In this document: positions 8,233 through 18,303 of the stretch, in pieces
Layout of the letters: each line of letters begins with the position of its first letter
Numbering within the stretch: the stretch's first letter is position 1
Assembly (NCBI GenBank): GCA_903840355.1
Contig: CAIMFJ010000008.1
Location: 1-64,000, forward strand
Source of the DNA: an uncultured Opitutia bacterium
Lineage (GTDB): Bacteria > Verrucomicrobiota > Verrucomicrobiia > Opitutales > UBA953
Direction of reading: 5' to 3'
Length of the DNA: 64,000 nucleotides
Notes under the pieces: model-generated
The model's database searches: none
Told to the model about the DNA's origin: nothing
Seen by the model: the letters and a program-made list of their open reading frames with translations, nothing else
Program-made: the position numbers and the translations under genes

Positions 8233-9425
8233 ACGAGGTTTTCGAGGAGCTGCCAACAGACCAACTGCTGACGCGGTAAGTGGAACGGGCCTTTCCACAT
8301 GGTACCCTTCAGTTCAGAAGTCGGCCGGCCCTGACGATCCAAATACCCAAACCACTCGCCCGCTTCGGGGTCGGGGAAGTGAGCATAGGTCCAATCGTGC
8401 ACTTGCTGGTGCATCTTGGCGTATTTGTCGTCGCCAGTCACGATATGCGCCCAAAGCGTCGCGATGATGGTCTCATTGTGCGGCCACCAGAACTTCATGA
8501 AGTGCCAATACTCTTGGATGGGTTTGCGGTGCACATCGACGAAGTAGAGCAGCCCGCCGTGTTCAGCATCCCAACCGCGTTCCCACATCCAATCAATCAT
8601 TTGCAGCCCAGCTTGTTGCACGGCCGGATCAGGGCGGTAACGTGCTTCACGCAACATAAACCAAGCCGCCTCCATCACATGGCCGGGGTTGAGCAAACGC
8701 CCGTCAAAATGGTCGTAGATTTCGCCGCGAGGCCCGACAACTTCCATGACCGCGCGTAAATCGGGCTTCATGAAGTCTTGGCGAATTTCCTGAATCGCTG
8801 CCTGCACCCACTGCGTGAGCGTTTGGCCCATAACCGTGATGTCGCCTAAGTCCGCTCGCAGGTCTTGTGCCGTGACGATGGTCATCATCAGCGGTGACAA
8901 GCCTTTCATCGGACGCGTCTCGGGATGTGTCTTCGGGGCGATCAACCCCGGCGTGCGGTTATACTTTAAAAAGGTCTCAAACGCTGCGATGGCTCGTTCC
9001 TTCCACTGCCGTTGCCCCGTGGCGTGGTGTAAGGCGCCGTAAGCGATCGCCGCAAAGCATTCGCTAAAAACGTAGCGCCGCATCCGCAGGGGATCGCCTT
9101 CGCTCGTGACGGTGAAATGCAACTTGCCTGTCAAATCCGCACAACGGTCATGAAGAAAATTTCCGCAACTCAGGGCCGCCTCGAGCCATTCAGGGCGCGG
9201 CTCGACGGTGTTGTATAAGTGGGCAAATGTCCAAGCGGCCCGACCTTGAAACCACACGGCCTTGTCGGAATCGAGGAGCTCCCCACGTCGGCCCAACGCA
9301 GTAAAAATCCCGCCGTGTTGACGGTCCATGCCGTGCTTGAGCCAGAAGGGAATGACATCGTGCAACAAGCCATCGCGGTAAACCTTGCGCAATTCTTCGC
9401 GGCGTTGCTGTAAGTAAGGCGTCAC
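8229..9425 (-). CDS. N-acylglucosamine 2-epimerase (AGE/RnBP family)
   Basis: It converts N-acetylmannosamine to N-acetylglucosamine, the step after the lyase. The 398-residue alpha/alpha-barrel protein carries family blocks KFWWPHNETI, DPEAGEWFGYLD and MWKGPFHLPRQ. These resemble mammalian renin-binding protein and include the conserved His residues. A cellobiose 2-epimerase is less likely given these blocks and the neighbourhood. Translation starts at GTG (9425); no ATG fits better. It converges on the sialic acid operon and is followed by the coupled zinc-ribbon gene. No nanE or nanK is seen, so this organism probably uses the AGE route. Confidence 0.88.
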   Translation of the reverse strand: MTPYLQQRREELRKVYRDGLLHDVIPFWLKHGMDRQHGGIFTALGRRGELLDSDKAVWFQGRAAWTFAHLYNTVEPRPEWLEAALSCGNFLHDRCADLTGKLHFTVTSEGDPLRMRRYVFSECFAAIAYGALHHATGQRQWKERAIAAFETFLKYNRTPGLIAPKTHPETRPMKGLSPLMMTIVTAQDLRADLGDITVMGQTLTQWVQAAIQEIRQDFMKPDLRAVMEVVGPRGEIYDHFDGRLLNPGHVMEAAWFMLREARYRPDPAVQQAGLQMIDWMWERGWDAEHGGLLYFVDVHRKPIQEYWHFMKFWWPHNETIIATLWAHIVTGDDKYAKMHQQVHDWTYAHFPDPEAGEWFGYLDRQGRPTSELKGTMWKGPFHLPRQQLVCWQLLENLV

Positions 9426-9467
9426 GAGGATTTGATGATAAACTAGGCCCAGAAGGTCAACGCTCGG

Positions 9468-10391
9468 TCAGGGCTTAATTTCTTGGACGTAGCGGACTTG
9501 GCCGGCGGTATCGACGAGCTTCAACTCCAGGCGGTCGGGCTGAATCTTGAGTGCCGTGAAGCCCGCATAGGTACCAATGAAATCGCTGTCCTTGGTCGAC
9601 AAGACCGGGTATAAATCCGCCGAGTTTCCACAGGTCACGTACGTCACCCCATGGTCGCGCACGACTTCGGCGTGGTGATCATGGCCGTTGAGATAAAGTT
9701 GCACACCATACTTTTGGAACAAAGCGGCGGCGCGAGGCGAGAACGCCTCATCTTCGCCATGCAACCCGTGAGAACGCACCGGTACATGTCCAACGACGAT
9801 TTTCCAACGAGCGGGCTTGGCTAATTCAGCCTCCAACCACGCCCATTCCTTTTGGGCAAACTCCTGACCCGCGGCCGTGCCGTAATTGACTCCCCACGTA
9901 GAGCTCAGCGAACAATTATCGATCACGATTAAATGCAGGTTCGCTTCCGGAAAATCGCGGCTAAAGTAACGCGCTGGCATCACCCAATGCCCTTTGGAGA
10001 CGGCCGTGTAATCGATTTGAGCTTGGTAATTGGTCTCAAAGTCATGATTCCCCAAGGCCACATACCAAGGCACTTGCAACGACTTCGCTTCGTAAACCTT
10101 TTCAAACGAATTCACCCAACGCGGGTCTTGTACGGACGTCACCCCATTCGGGTAAAAATTGTCGCCCACCGAAATAATGCCCTGAATCTTTTCCGACTCG
10201 GCGTAGTGCGCCATCGCCGTCGCAACGGAGCGTTGCAGCGCAGCGTAACGACGCACCACGGGGAATTCTCGCTCCAAGCCCGGATCGGCCCAACCCCAAT
10301 CCCCCAGCGCTAAAAAATGCAAAGGCTCGGGCGAAGGAGCGGCGACGAGCGACGAAGTCAGCCAGCAAGCGTATGCTAAGAACCTTCGCAT
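9468..10391 (-). CDS. Secreted metallophosphoesterase, acid phosphatase-like
   Basis: The 307-residue calcineurin-like phosphoesterase has a signal peptide (MRRFLAYACWLTSSLVAA). It has the metal-binding motifs in order: LGDWG, GDNFYPNG, GNHDF, GHVPVRSHG and GHDHHAE. This order matches the tartrate-resistant (type 5) purple acid phosphatase group. It probably hydrolyses phosphomonoesters outside the cytoplasm. It starts 42 bases upstream of the 2-epimerase gene on the same strand. A divergent esterase starts 75 bases away on the other side, so the two probably share a promoter region at 10392-10465. Confidence 0.85.
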   Translation of the reverse strand: MRRFLAYACWLTSSLVAAPSPEPLHFLALGDWGWADPGLEREFPVVRRYAALQRSVATAMAHYAESEKIQGIISVGDNFYPNGVTSVQDPRWVNSFEKVYEAKSLQVPWYVALGNHDFETNYQAQIDYTAVSKGHWVMPARYFSRDFPEANLHLIVIDNCSLSSTWGVNYGTAAGQEFAQKEWAWLEAELAKPARWKIVVGHVPVRSHGLHGEDEAFSPRAAALFQKYGVQLYLNGHDHHAEVVRDHGVTYVTCGNSADLYPVLSTKDSDFIGTYAGFTALKIQPDRLELKLVDTAGQVRYVQEIKP

Positions 10392-10465
10392 GCGTTTCTT
10401 TTAGAGGTACCACTAGAAGGGAGCAAGCAACTTGCCCTCGGGCAGACCAGCCTCATAGTCAGGCC

Positions 10466-11746
10466 ATGCGCTGGCTTACCCTCTTCCTCCCGCTCTTGGT
10501 TTTGGCGGATGGCAATCAATACTCGGTCCACTACCCCGCCTCTGACAAACCCGGCGAGTTAGTTTTCCCCTCGACTTACAACCTTTGGATCCCGGAAGGC
10601 GTTAAAACCATTCGCACCATCATCGTGCATCAACACGGTTGTGGGTCGGGCTCGAATCAAGGTGCCGTCACCGCGACGGAAGACCTGCATTGGCAGGCCT
10701 TAGCTCGCAAATGGGATGGCGCGCTACTCGGTCCCGTCATTCAACAACCCGATCAAACTGATTGCCACCGCTGGTGCGACCCCCGGCACGGCTCGGAGCA
10801 GGCCTTTCTTAAAGCCCTCCAAGATTTAGCGGCGCAAACACATCACCCTGAAATCGCCGACGCCCCTTGGTGCTTATGGGGACATAGTGGGGGCGGTTTT
10901 TGGGCCAGTATCATGCAGACGCGCCATGCTTCCAAAATCGTCGCCATCTGGTTTCGCTCCGGCACTTCTTACCTCTACTGGCATCCCAGCAGCGACGGCA
11001 AAGCACCCAGCAACCCCATTGCCCCGCTCGAACTTTCCCCCGAAGCCCTTGGCATTCCCATGATGTGCAACCCCGGCACGAAAGAAAACGGCGATGCGCG
11101 TTTTAATGGTGCTTGGGTGGGCTGTCTCGAAATGTTCAAAGCCTACCGAGCGCAAGGCGCACCCATCGGATTCGCACCCGACCCCAAAACCTCACACCAA
11201 TGCGGCGACCAACGTTACGCGGCGATTGCGTTCTTTGATAGCTGCCTAGCCCTCCGTCTCCCCGAGACTGGCCAGCAACTCAAACCCATCGATCAAAGCC
11301 AAGGCTACGTCGCAGCCCTACTCGGCACGCAAGCCACCCCCGCAGGGGCTCACCCCGACCGCACCCAAAGTTGGTTGCCGGCCAAATTCGCCCCCGTGTG
11401 GGAACAGTATGTCACCAAAGGTATCATCGACGACGCCACGCCGCCACCCGCGCCATTTAATATTAAAACTAAGACCACCACCCAAGGGATCGAAATCACT
11501 TGGGATGCCCATGCCGACCTCGAAAGCGGCCTCCAGAGCTTCATCATCCAGAAGAACGGCCAAACTCTCGCCCAAGTGCCTCCCAAGCCTACCAACCCCT
11601 TTGGCAAGCCACTCTTTCAAGGCATGAGTTACGGCGACACCCCAGCCCCCAAGGCACCGCTGATGCGTTACGTCGATGCCCAGGGCCAGCCCAGCGACAC
11701 CTATAAAATCATCGCGGTGAATACGGCCGGCTTGCAGTCGCGTTAA
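10466..11746 (+). CDS. Secreted alpha/beta-hydrolase esterase with C-terminal Fn3-like domain
   Basis: This 426-residue exported protein starts at ATG 10466 with a short signal peptide (MRWLTLFLPLLVLADG). The longer frame to 10373 overlaps the divergent phosphatase gene. The N-terminal part is an alpha/beta hydrolase with an oxyanion-type HQHGCGSGSN segment and the nucleophile elbow GHSGGG. It resembles polyhydroxyalkanoate depolymerase or feruloyl-esterase-like hydrolases. From about residue 330 a beta-rich segment with ITWDAHADLESG looks like a fibronectin type III domain. The substrate is unknown. It is followed by a strong bidirectional terminator. Confidence 0.72.
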   Translation: MRWLTLFLPLLVLADGNQYSVHYPASDKPGELVFPSTYNLWIPEGVKTIRTIIVHQHGCGSGSNQGAVTATEDLHWQALARKWDGALLGPVIQQPDQTDCHRWCDPRHGSEQAFLKALQDLAAQTHHPEIADAPWCLWGHSGGGFWASIMQTRHASKIVAIWFRSGTSYLYWHPSSDGKAPSNPIAPLELSPEALGIPMMCNPGTKENGDARFNGAWVGCLEMFKAYRAQGAPIGFAPDPKTSHQCGDQRYAAIAFFDSCLALRLPETGQQLKPIDQSQGYVAALLGTQATPAGAHPDRTQSWLPAKFAPVWEQYVTKGIIDDATPPPAPFNIKTKTTTQGIEITWDAHADLESGLQSFIIQKNGQTLAQVPPKPTNPFGKPLFQGMSYGDTPAPKAPLMRYVDAQGQPSDTYKIIAVNTAGLQSR

Positions 11747-11762
11747 AAATTTGGGCACAAAA

Positions 11763-11784
11763 AAAGGGCCTCGCAAGGCCCTTT
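11763..11784. terminator. Bidirectional Rho-independent terminator
   Basis: A perfect 9-bp stem (AAAGGGCCT with AGGCCCTTT) and 4-base loop lies between the convergent esterase and enolase genes. A-rich flank on the left gives a U-tract to minus-strand transcripts, so it serves enolase best. Confidence 0.85.
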
Positions 11785-11805
11785 AGAAAAACAACGCGAG
11801 CTCGC

Positions 11806-13249
<1,444 letters not shown>

Positions 13250-13255
13250 TTAAAG

Positions 13256-13332
13256 TGGTGGGAGTAGATGGACTTGAACCATCGACCTCTTGAATGTCAA
13301 TCAAGCGCTCTAACCAACTGAGCTATACCCCC
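13256..13332 (-). tRNA. tRNA-Val(GAC)
   Basis: The reverse complement forms a complete cloverleaf. Acceptor GGGGGTA pairs with TACTCCC with one G-U. Anticodon stem CTTGA/TCAAG encloses TTGACAT, giving anticodon GAC. T-arm GGTTCAAGTCC is normal, discriminator is A, and CCA is encoded at 13256-13258. It is 77 bases long. Confidence 0.95.
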
Positions 13333-13358
13333 AAAAAGACGGAAGGTGAACAAAAGGA

Positions 13359-13376
13359 TGCCAGCATCGGCTGGCA
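13359..13376 (-). terminator. Probable terminator of the NUDIX gene
   Basis: TGCCAGC and GCTGGCA pair around a 4-base loop a few bases past the NUDIX stop. On the minus strand they are followed by TCCTTTTGTT. It separates the NUDIX gene from the tRNA-Val gene. Confidence 0.6.
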
Positions 13377-13381
13377 AGCCT

Positions 13382-13849
13382 TCAATGAATATCTCCTAAG
13401 TATGTCGCCCCGCCACCCCGCAAGGCCGAGGCCAAAACCGACTCCAAACCCTTGGGCGATAGCGGAAAGTCGGCCAATTTATCGAGGGGCAACCACGCGT
13501 AGCCCACTTGACGAGGGTCGGGCAACGTCCCCGCCCCTAGGGGCGAAAAATCGGTACAATGGCAGTGAAAGACCGCCTCGACCTGGTGAAAATGCTCGTG
13601 CAGGTGGCGCATGCCGTGGTTCTTGCCCACGTACTCGCGCACATAAAGCAGGGCCTGAGGTTCGACCGTCAGGCCGAGTTCTTCTTTAAGCTCGCGGCGC
13701 ACGGCTTCCTGCAAGGTCTCGCCATGGTTCTGCCCTCCCCCAGGAAGGACTAAGAATTCGCCATCCTGCGTCCGGATCTTGACCACTAAGAGACGTCCTT
13801 GGTCGACCACCACCGCTCGAGCGGCCGTGCGCACCCCACTATGACGCAT
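13382..13849 (-). CDS. NUDIX hydrolase
   Basis: The 155-residue protein carries a complete Nudix box (GGQNHGETLQEAVRRELKEE, continuing into LGL), the Mg-binding loop for hydrolysis of nucleoside diphosphate derivatives. The fold ends include ARAVVVDQGRLLVV at the start, as in ADP-ribose or MutT-like pyrophosphatases. ATG 13849 is chosen; an in-frame GTG four codons upstream (13861) is possible. The substrate cannot be told. It is transcribed alone, with a hairpin terminator just after it. Confidence 0.85.
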   Translation of the reverse strand: MRHSGVRTAARAVVVDQGRLLVVKIRTQDGEFLVLPGGGQNHGETLQEAVRRELKEELGLTVEPQALLYVREYVGKNHGMRHLHEHFHQVEAVFHCHCTDFSPLGAGTLPDPRQVGYAWLPLDKLADFPLSPKGLESVLASALRGGGATYLGDIH

Positions 13850-13901
13850 CGCAGCAGACACGCTGTTTTCTAAACTAACTCCGCCCGCAGGAAAAGACCA
13901 A

Positions 13902-14645
13902 TTATTCTCCGAGCAACTTAGGATCGATCTCGTGATTGCCGTGTACGGCTTTCACGTCGTCCAAAGCCTCTAAAGCATCGATCAACTCCATGACCGACTT
14001 CGCCACAGCGGCATCGGCAACGGGCACTTGAATCGAGGGCACGTAAGCCAATTCGCTCGATTCGGGCTTAATCGACTTCTCTTGCAGCGCTTTGGCCACC
14101 GCGTCGTAAGCCCCAATCGGGCAAAGCACTTCAAAGTAATCGCCGTGATTGAGCACATCGTCGGCCCCGGCCTCTAAAACTAATTCCATCAAGGCATCTT
14201 CCTTGATTTGGCTCTGGCCGATTAGGAGTTGGCCTTTGCGTTGGAAACTGTGCGACACCGCGCCCGTCTGAGCCATGTTGCCGCCGTTGTCATTGAAAGC
14301 CTGGCGCACTTCGGCCGCCGCGCGGTTTTTATTATCCGTGGTAACTTCCACGATTAAACCCACACCGCCGGGAGCATAACCTTCGTAAACAATTTCTTCG
14401 TAGACCACGCCCGGGATTTCACCGGTACCCTTTTGCACCGCACGCTTGATATTGTCCGACGGCATATTGGCCGCACGGGCTTTATCCATCAAGGTCCGCA
14501 GGCGCGCATTGCTCTCGGGGTTGCCACCACCGGCACGGGCCACGAGGGTGATTTCTTTCGCTAAGACGGAGAAGATTTTGCCGCGCTTAGCGTCGATCAC
14601 GGCTTTGTGCCGCTTCGTCGTATGCCATTTACTATGACCAGACAT
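13902..14645 (-). CDS. yebC: YebC/PmpR family protein
   Basis: This 247-residue protein belongs to the TACO1/YebC family. Members bind DNA as regulators or help ribosomes through proline stretches. The N-terminal signature MSGHSKWHTTKRHKAVIDAKRGK and the block MPSDNIKRAVQKG are diagnostic. It lies 19 bases downstream of yidC on the same strand, so the two are probably cotranscribed. Which of the two family roles applies cannot be seen. Confidence 0.95.
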   Translation of the reverse strand: MSGHSKWHTTKRHKAVIDAKRGKIFSVLAKEITLVARAGGGNPESNARLRTLMDKARAANMPSDNIKRAVQKGTGEIPGVVYEEIVYEGYAPGGVGLIVEVTTDNKNRAAAEVRQAFNDNGGNMAQTGAVSHSFQRKGQLLIGQSQIKEDALMELVLEAGADDVLNHGDYFEVLCPIGAYDAVAKALQEKSIKPESSELAYVPSIQVPVADAAVAKSVMELIDALEALDDVKAVHGNHEIDPKLLGE

Positions 14646-14664
14646 GGGGAGAAAAAGGGGTAAA

Positions 14665-16431
14665 TCAGCTCCGCACTTTCTTTTTAGAAGCAGGAGGGAT
14701 GACTTCTACGTTAGGCTCTTTCGTAAGCCAGGTTTGCAACATGGTCAACAGGTTCTGCAACGTCATGTAGAGCGTCAGGGCCGCGGGAGAACCATAGCAG
14801 ATGACCGGGAACATCAGGGTCATCATCAAGAAAATCATCTTCTGCGACTCATCCGCCGAGGGATTCGGCGTCATGCGCATCGACTGCCACATGCTCAAGC
14901 CCATCAGGATGGGGAGCAAGTTGAAGGGGAAACTACCCACGAGGAAGAGCGTGTCGGGGGCCGAGAGGTCCGAGATCCACAGGAACGAGTGCAGGCGCAG
15001 TTCGACGGTGGTTTGGAAGGCGGTGTAGAGACCGAAGAAAATCGGCATCTGAATCAAAATCGGCAAGCAACCGGCGAAGGGGTTAATCTGATGCTCTTGG
15101 TAAAGCTTCATTAACTCCTTATTCATCTTCTCGGGGTTATCTTTATACTTCTCGCGGATGTCCTTCATCGGTTGCCCGAACTTTTGCATCTTCTTCGCCG
15201 CCTTTTGTTGAGCCGAAGTCAGCGGCCAGGTGATCAGTTTGATGAACACCGTCAAAGCCACAATTGCCCAACCCCACGCCCAGGAACCAGCCCAGTTCAA
15301 GAGGTAGTGCACGCCGCCCAAGCAGGCTAAGAGCAATTTACAAATCGCCCCAAAAGAAATGAACCCAAACAGCTTGGAGAATTGGAGCACCGCGACTTGA
15401 CCGTCGGGTAAATTAGAAACGCGGGCGTATTCCTTGGGACCCACAAAGAAGTCACCCTCTAGAGCCATCGAGAAATCAGGACGCACCGGCGATTCCCACG
15501 AAGCCAGCGCTTGCAAGCCACGCTTGCCAGGAGCGAATTCTACGGGCTTGACCAAAACTTCCGAACGCGCCCCACGCACCGTGGCGTCAGGGTGAATAAT
15601 CGAAGCAAAGAACTGATTTCCCGAAGCCACCCACGCAAAAGGCTTAGGAGCAACGACCGCTTGCTCGGTCTTAGCCTTGCGCGCGCCGAGACCGAAGAAG
15701 CCGCTCGAATCCGTAAAAACATCAATCCCCGTGCGGGTTAAATCTTCGCCATCCGAAGCCAAGACCGAGAGGAATTGATTGGCCGCATCGCCCTTCGTGG
15801 GCTGCCACGAACCAGAAGTCAGCCAGACCTTGGGCACACCCATACCTGGCTTGGCCGGGAAAAGCTGCGTCGAGAAACGCAACGAATAAGGCTCGGGAGC
15901 ATCGGCTCCTTCGCGTGCCAACGTAAACGTCCGCACCACGCGCGTGCCATCCGCGAGGTGACCCACGAGGGTGATAGCCTCCGCCGTCTCTGCCCCTTCA
16001 GGCTTAAATTCCGTGTGCACGACTTCGAGTTGCTTCGTGATCGGATTTTGCACCGCCAAGGCCAACGCCCCCTCGGCGCCTTGGGCATTAAAAATAACGT
16101 TATGATTTTTGTCCGTATCGGCGAATTCACGGAGCAGTTCGATTTGGTCGATGGCCCCACCGCGCGAGGTAAAACTCACCTTCATCGTCTTAGTCGAGCG
16201 GACATACTTAACCGCCTTATCCGCGGGGACTTCGACCGCGTTGCCTGGGGCTGCCTTGAGGCTCGATTCCGCCGGGACCACAGGCTTCGAGGGAGCAGGG
16301 CTGGGCGTAGACCCTAAGGTCTGGATGGGAGCAGGCTCGGCAGGGGCTGTGGGGGCGGGGCGAGCGAGGAAAAACAACGCAAACGCACCGACAATGCAGC
16401 CGACACCTAAAATGAGATTCTTTCGATCCAT
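14665..16431 (-). CDS. yidC: Membrane protein insertase YidC
   Basis: It inserts proteins into the inner membrane, alone or with SecYEG. The 588-residue protein starts at ATG 16431 (MDRKNLILGVGCIVGAFALFF, the typical first helix). The frame's extension to 16479 lacks support. After a Pro-rich linker comes a large periplasmic P1 domain (about 60-345), then the conserved C-terminal five-helix core with KLITWPLTSAQQKAAKKM, NPFAGCLPILIQMPIFFGLY and GSPAALTLYMTLQN. Gram-negative-type length supports a diderm cell envelope. The usual rpmH-rnpA neighbours are absent; yebC follows instead. Confidence 0.96.
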   Translation of the reverse strand: MDRKNLILGVGCIVGAFALFFLARPAPTAPAEPAPIQTLGSTPSPAPSKPVVPAESSLKAAPGNAVEVPADKAVKYVRSTKTMKVSFTSRGGAIDQIELLREFADTDKNHNVIFNAQGAEGALALAVQNPITKQLEVVHTEFKPEGAETAEAITLVGHLADGTRVVRTFTLAREGADAPEPYSLRFSTQLFPAKPGMGVPKVWLTSGSWQPTKGDAANQFLSVLASDGEDLTRTGIDVFTDSSGFFGLGARKAKTEQAVVAPKPFAWVASGNQFFASIIHPDATVRGARSEVLVKPVEFAPGKRGLQALASWESPVRPDFSMALEGDFFVGPKEYARVSNLPDGQVAVLQFSKLFGFISFGAICKLLLACLGGVHYLLNWAGSWAWGWAIVALTVFIKLITWPLTSAQQKAAKKMQKFGQPMKDIREKYKDNPEKMNKELMKLYQEHQINPFAGCLPILIQMPIFFGLYTAFQTTVELRLHSFLWISDLSAPDTLFLVGSFPFNLLPILMGLSMWQSMRMTPNPSADESQKMIFLMMTLMFPVICYGSPAALTLYMTLQNLLTMLQTWLTKEPNVEVIPPASKKKVRS

Positions 16432-16540
16432 GGAAAAGCAAGGTTTGGCGTAGGGAAAGACCGCCTCGGTGCAAGGCAAAGGATACAGGAGACCCTTCCA
16501 GACACCCGAATCCTCAATTATCCTCCGAAAACCCTAAATT

Positions 16541-17110
16541 CTACGACCCAGGCTTCGTGGCAGGCAAAGCCGCCAACTCGGGGGGCAATTGATCAGCCGG
16601 GTAAGTCGGGAACGTTAATTCCAAGAGGGAGACAAAGGGGACGCTGAACTTCGTTTGGCCGCCCGAGCGATCCACCAGCGTGGTCACGGCTACCGCTTGG
16701 GCCCCATGCGCCTTCACAATATCGAGGCACTCTTGCACGCGGCCACCGCGGGTGACGACGTCTTCCGCGATGAGCACGCGCTCGCCGGGACGGAAGGTAA
16801 AGTTACGACGCAGCACGAGACGGTCATTTTCCTTCTCGGCAAAAATAAAGCGGACTCCCAACTGACGGGCCACTTCTTGACCAACCACCAAGCCGCCCAT
16901 CGCGGGCGCAAGGACGACATCGCAAGGGTGCGCGGCGAGCTTCGGTTTTAATAATTCAATTAAACGGGTCACCTTATCGAGGTACTGGCACACTTGGGCG
17001 CACTGGAAAAAGTGGCCGCTGTGCAACCCCGAGCGTAGGACGAAATGGCCCGTGAGTAAGGCGCGGGAGTCGCGGAAAATTTGTAAGACCTCAGCTTGCG
17101 TCGTATCCAT
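16541..17110 (-). CDS. pyrE: Orotate phosphoribosyltransferase
   Basis: It makes orotidine 5'-phosphate from orotate and PRPP in pyrimidine synthesis. The 189-residue protein has the PRPP-binding motif VLIAEDVVTRGG, an early FVLRSGLHSG segment, and Lys-rich FAEKEND typical of pyrE. It is separate from other pyr genes here. A divergent formylglycine-generating enzyme starts 118 bases upstream; that shared region has AT-rich tracts but no clear attenuator. It ends about 110 bases before yidC starts. Confidence 0.93.
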   Translation of the reverse strand: MDTTQAEVLQIFRDSRALLTGHFVLRSGLHSGHFFQCAQVCQYLDKVTRLIELLKPKLAAHPCDVVLAPAMGGLVVGQEVARQLGVRFIFAEKENDRLVLRRNFTFRPGERVLIAEDVVTRGGRVQECLDIVKAHGAQAVAVTTLVDRSGGQTKFSVPFVSLLELTFPTYPADQLPPELAALPATKPGS

Positions 17111-17228
17111 AAGCCCAAGCCTTTAAATACTCTCCCCTGCGAGGGCGAGGCGATATCGCACGCCCCCAGTTTTTTCTAAAAGAAAGGTTCGACCCTCACA
17201 GGCCGTAAAATAGCGTTCCCCTACGGCT

Positions 17229-18299
17229 ATGACGTCCCCTGCCACCCCGCTTCCCCCGCAAGCCCGCGCCGCCCGCCAAAAGATTGTGGCCGTGATGCTG
17301 GTCCTAGTGGCCCTCCCGATTGGTTACCTCATTTGGCAAGCCCAAGCCCAACCCGCCCCCCTTAAAGCCCACCTGGTTAAAATTCCCGGTGGCGAATTTT
17401 ACATGGGCAATGACAAAGCCGACCCCGGCCACCAAGAAGAAGCCCCGCAGCACTTAGTCCAAATCAAACCCTTTTGGATGGATGAAACCGAAGTGACCAA
17501 TGAACAGTTCGCGCAGTTTGTCGCCGCCACAGGTTACGTCACCGACGCCGAAAAGAACCTCGACCCCCGCGACTTCCCGAACGCACCCGCCGAATACTTA
17601 AAAGGCGGCTCCCTGATTTTTAAACACACCGACGTTCCCAATCCCTTCCAATGCACCACCAGTAACACCGGCAATTTACCCTGGTGGAAGTTTACCGCCG
17701 GAGCGACTTGGCAGCATCCCGAGGGACCTGGATCGAACATCTTAGGTCACGAAAAATATCCCGTCATTTGTATCACTTATAAAGACGCCCAGGCCTTTGC
17801 AAAGTGGGCTGGCAAACGCTTACCCACCGAAGCCGAATGGGAATTCGCTGCCCGCGGGGGCTTGAAAAACAAACCCTATGTCTGGGGCGACGAGGAACGT
17901 CCGGGAGGCAAAATCATGTGCAACCACTGGCAAGGCAAGTTCCCCGCCGTCGACACCGGCGAAGATGGTTTCAAAAATGTAGCTCCCGTAAAATCGTTTC
18001 CGCCCAATGGTTACGGGCTCTATGACATGGCAGGCAATGTTTGGGAAATGTGTGAAGACTGGTATGGCACGGATTGGTATGCCAAATCACCTAAAGATAA
18101 TCCCCTCGGCCCCGCCATTGGCCACGACCCCGAAGGCACGGGCTTTGGTCAACACGTGATTCGCGGCGGCTCATGGTTGTGCGATGAAGCTTACTGCTTC
18201 CGCTACCGCCCCACCGCTCGCCAAGGCATCGACGCACTCACCTCGACGAATCACGTCGGGTTCCGTTGCGTGCAAGATACGCCGCCAGCGGCACCGTAA
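17229..18299 (+). CDS. Membrane-anchored formylglycine-generating enzyme (sulfatase-modifying)
   Basis: It probably oxidises a Cys in type I sulfatases to formylglycine. The 356-residue protein has one N-terminal transmembrane anchor (about 19-38) and then the FGE fold: VKIPGGEFYMGND, MDETEVTNEQF, RLPTEAEWEFAARGG and GNVWEMCEDW. The C-terminal GGSWLCDEAYCFRYR keeps both catalytic cysteines (Cys318, Cys323), as in SUMF1-type FGEs. Many relatives such as EgtB or protein-kinase-linked FGE-like proteins lack them. No sulfatase gene is visible in the window. The end converges on the MFS gene with a gap of four bases and no terminator. Confidence 0.85.
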   Translation: MTSPATPLPPQARAARQKIVAVMLVLVALPIGYLIWQAQAQPAPLKAHLVKIPGGEFYMGNDKADPGHQEEAPQHLVQIKPFWMDETEVTNEQFAQFVAATGYVTDAEKNLDPRDFPNAPAEYLKGGSLIFKHTDVPNPFQCTTSNTGNLPWWKFTAGATWQHPEGPGSNILGHEKYPVICITYKDAQAFAKWAGKRLPTEAEWEFAARGGLKNKPYVWGDEERPGGKIMCNHWQGKFPAVDTGEDGFKNVAPVKSFPPNGYGLYDMAGNVWEMCEDWYGTDWYAKSPKDNPLGPAIGHDPEGTGFGQHVIRGGSWLCDEAYCFRYRPTARQGIDALTSTNHVGFRCVQDTPPAAP

Positions 18300-18303
18300 G
18301 CCG

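Noticed and set aside
10373-10465. N-terminal extension of the esterase
   Set aside because: It would overlap the divergent phosphatase gene and hide the signal peptide that begins at 10466.
15775-16317. Open frame antisense to yidC
   Set aside because: It mirrors the coding bias of yidC and contains no recognisable motif.
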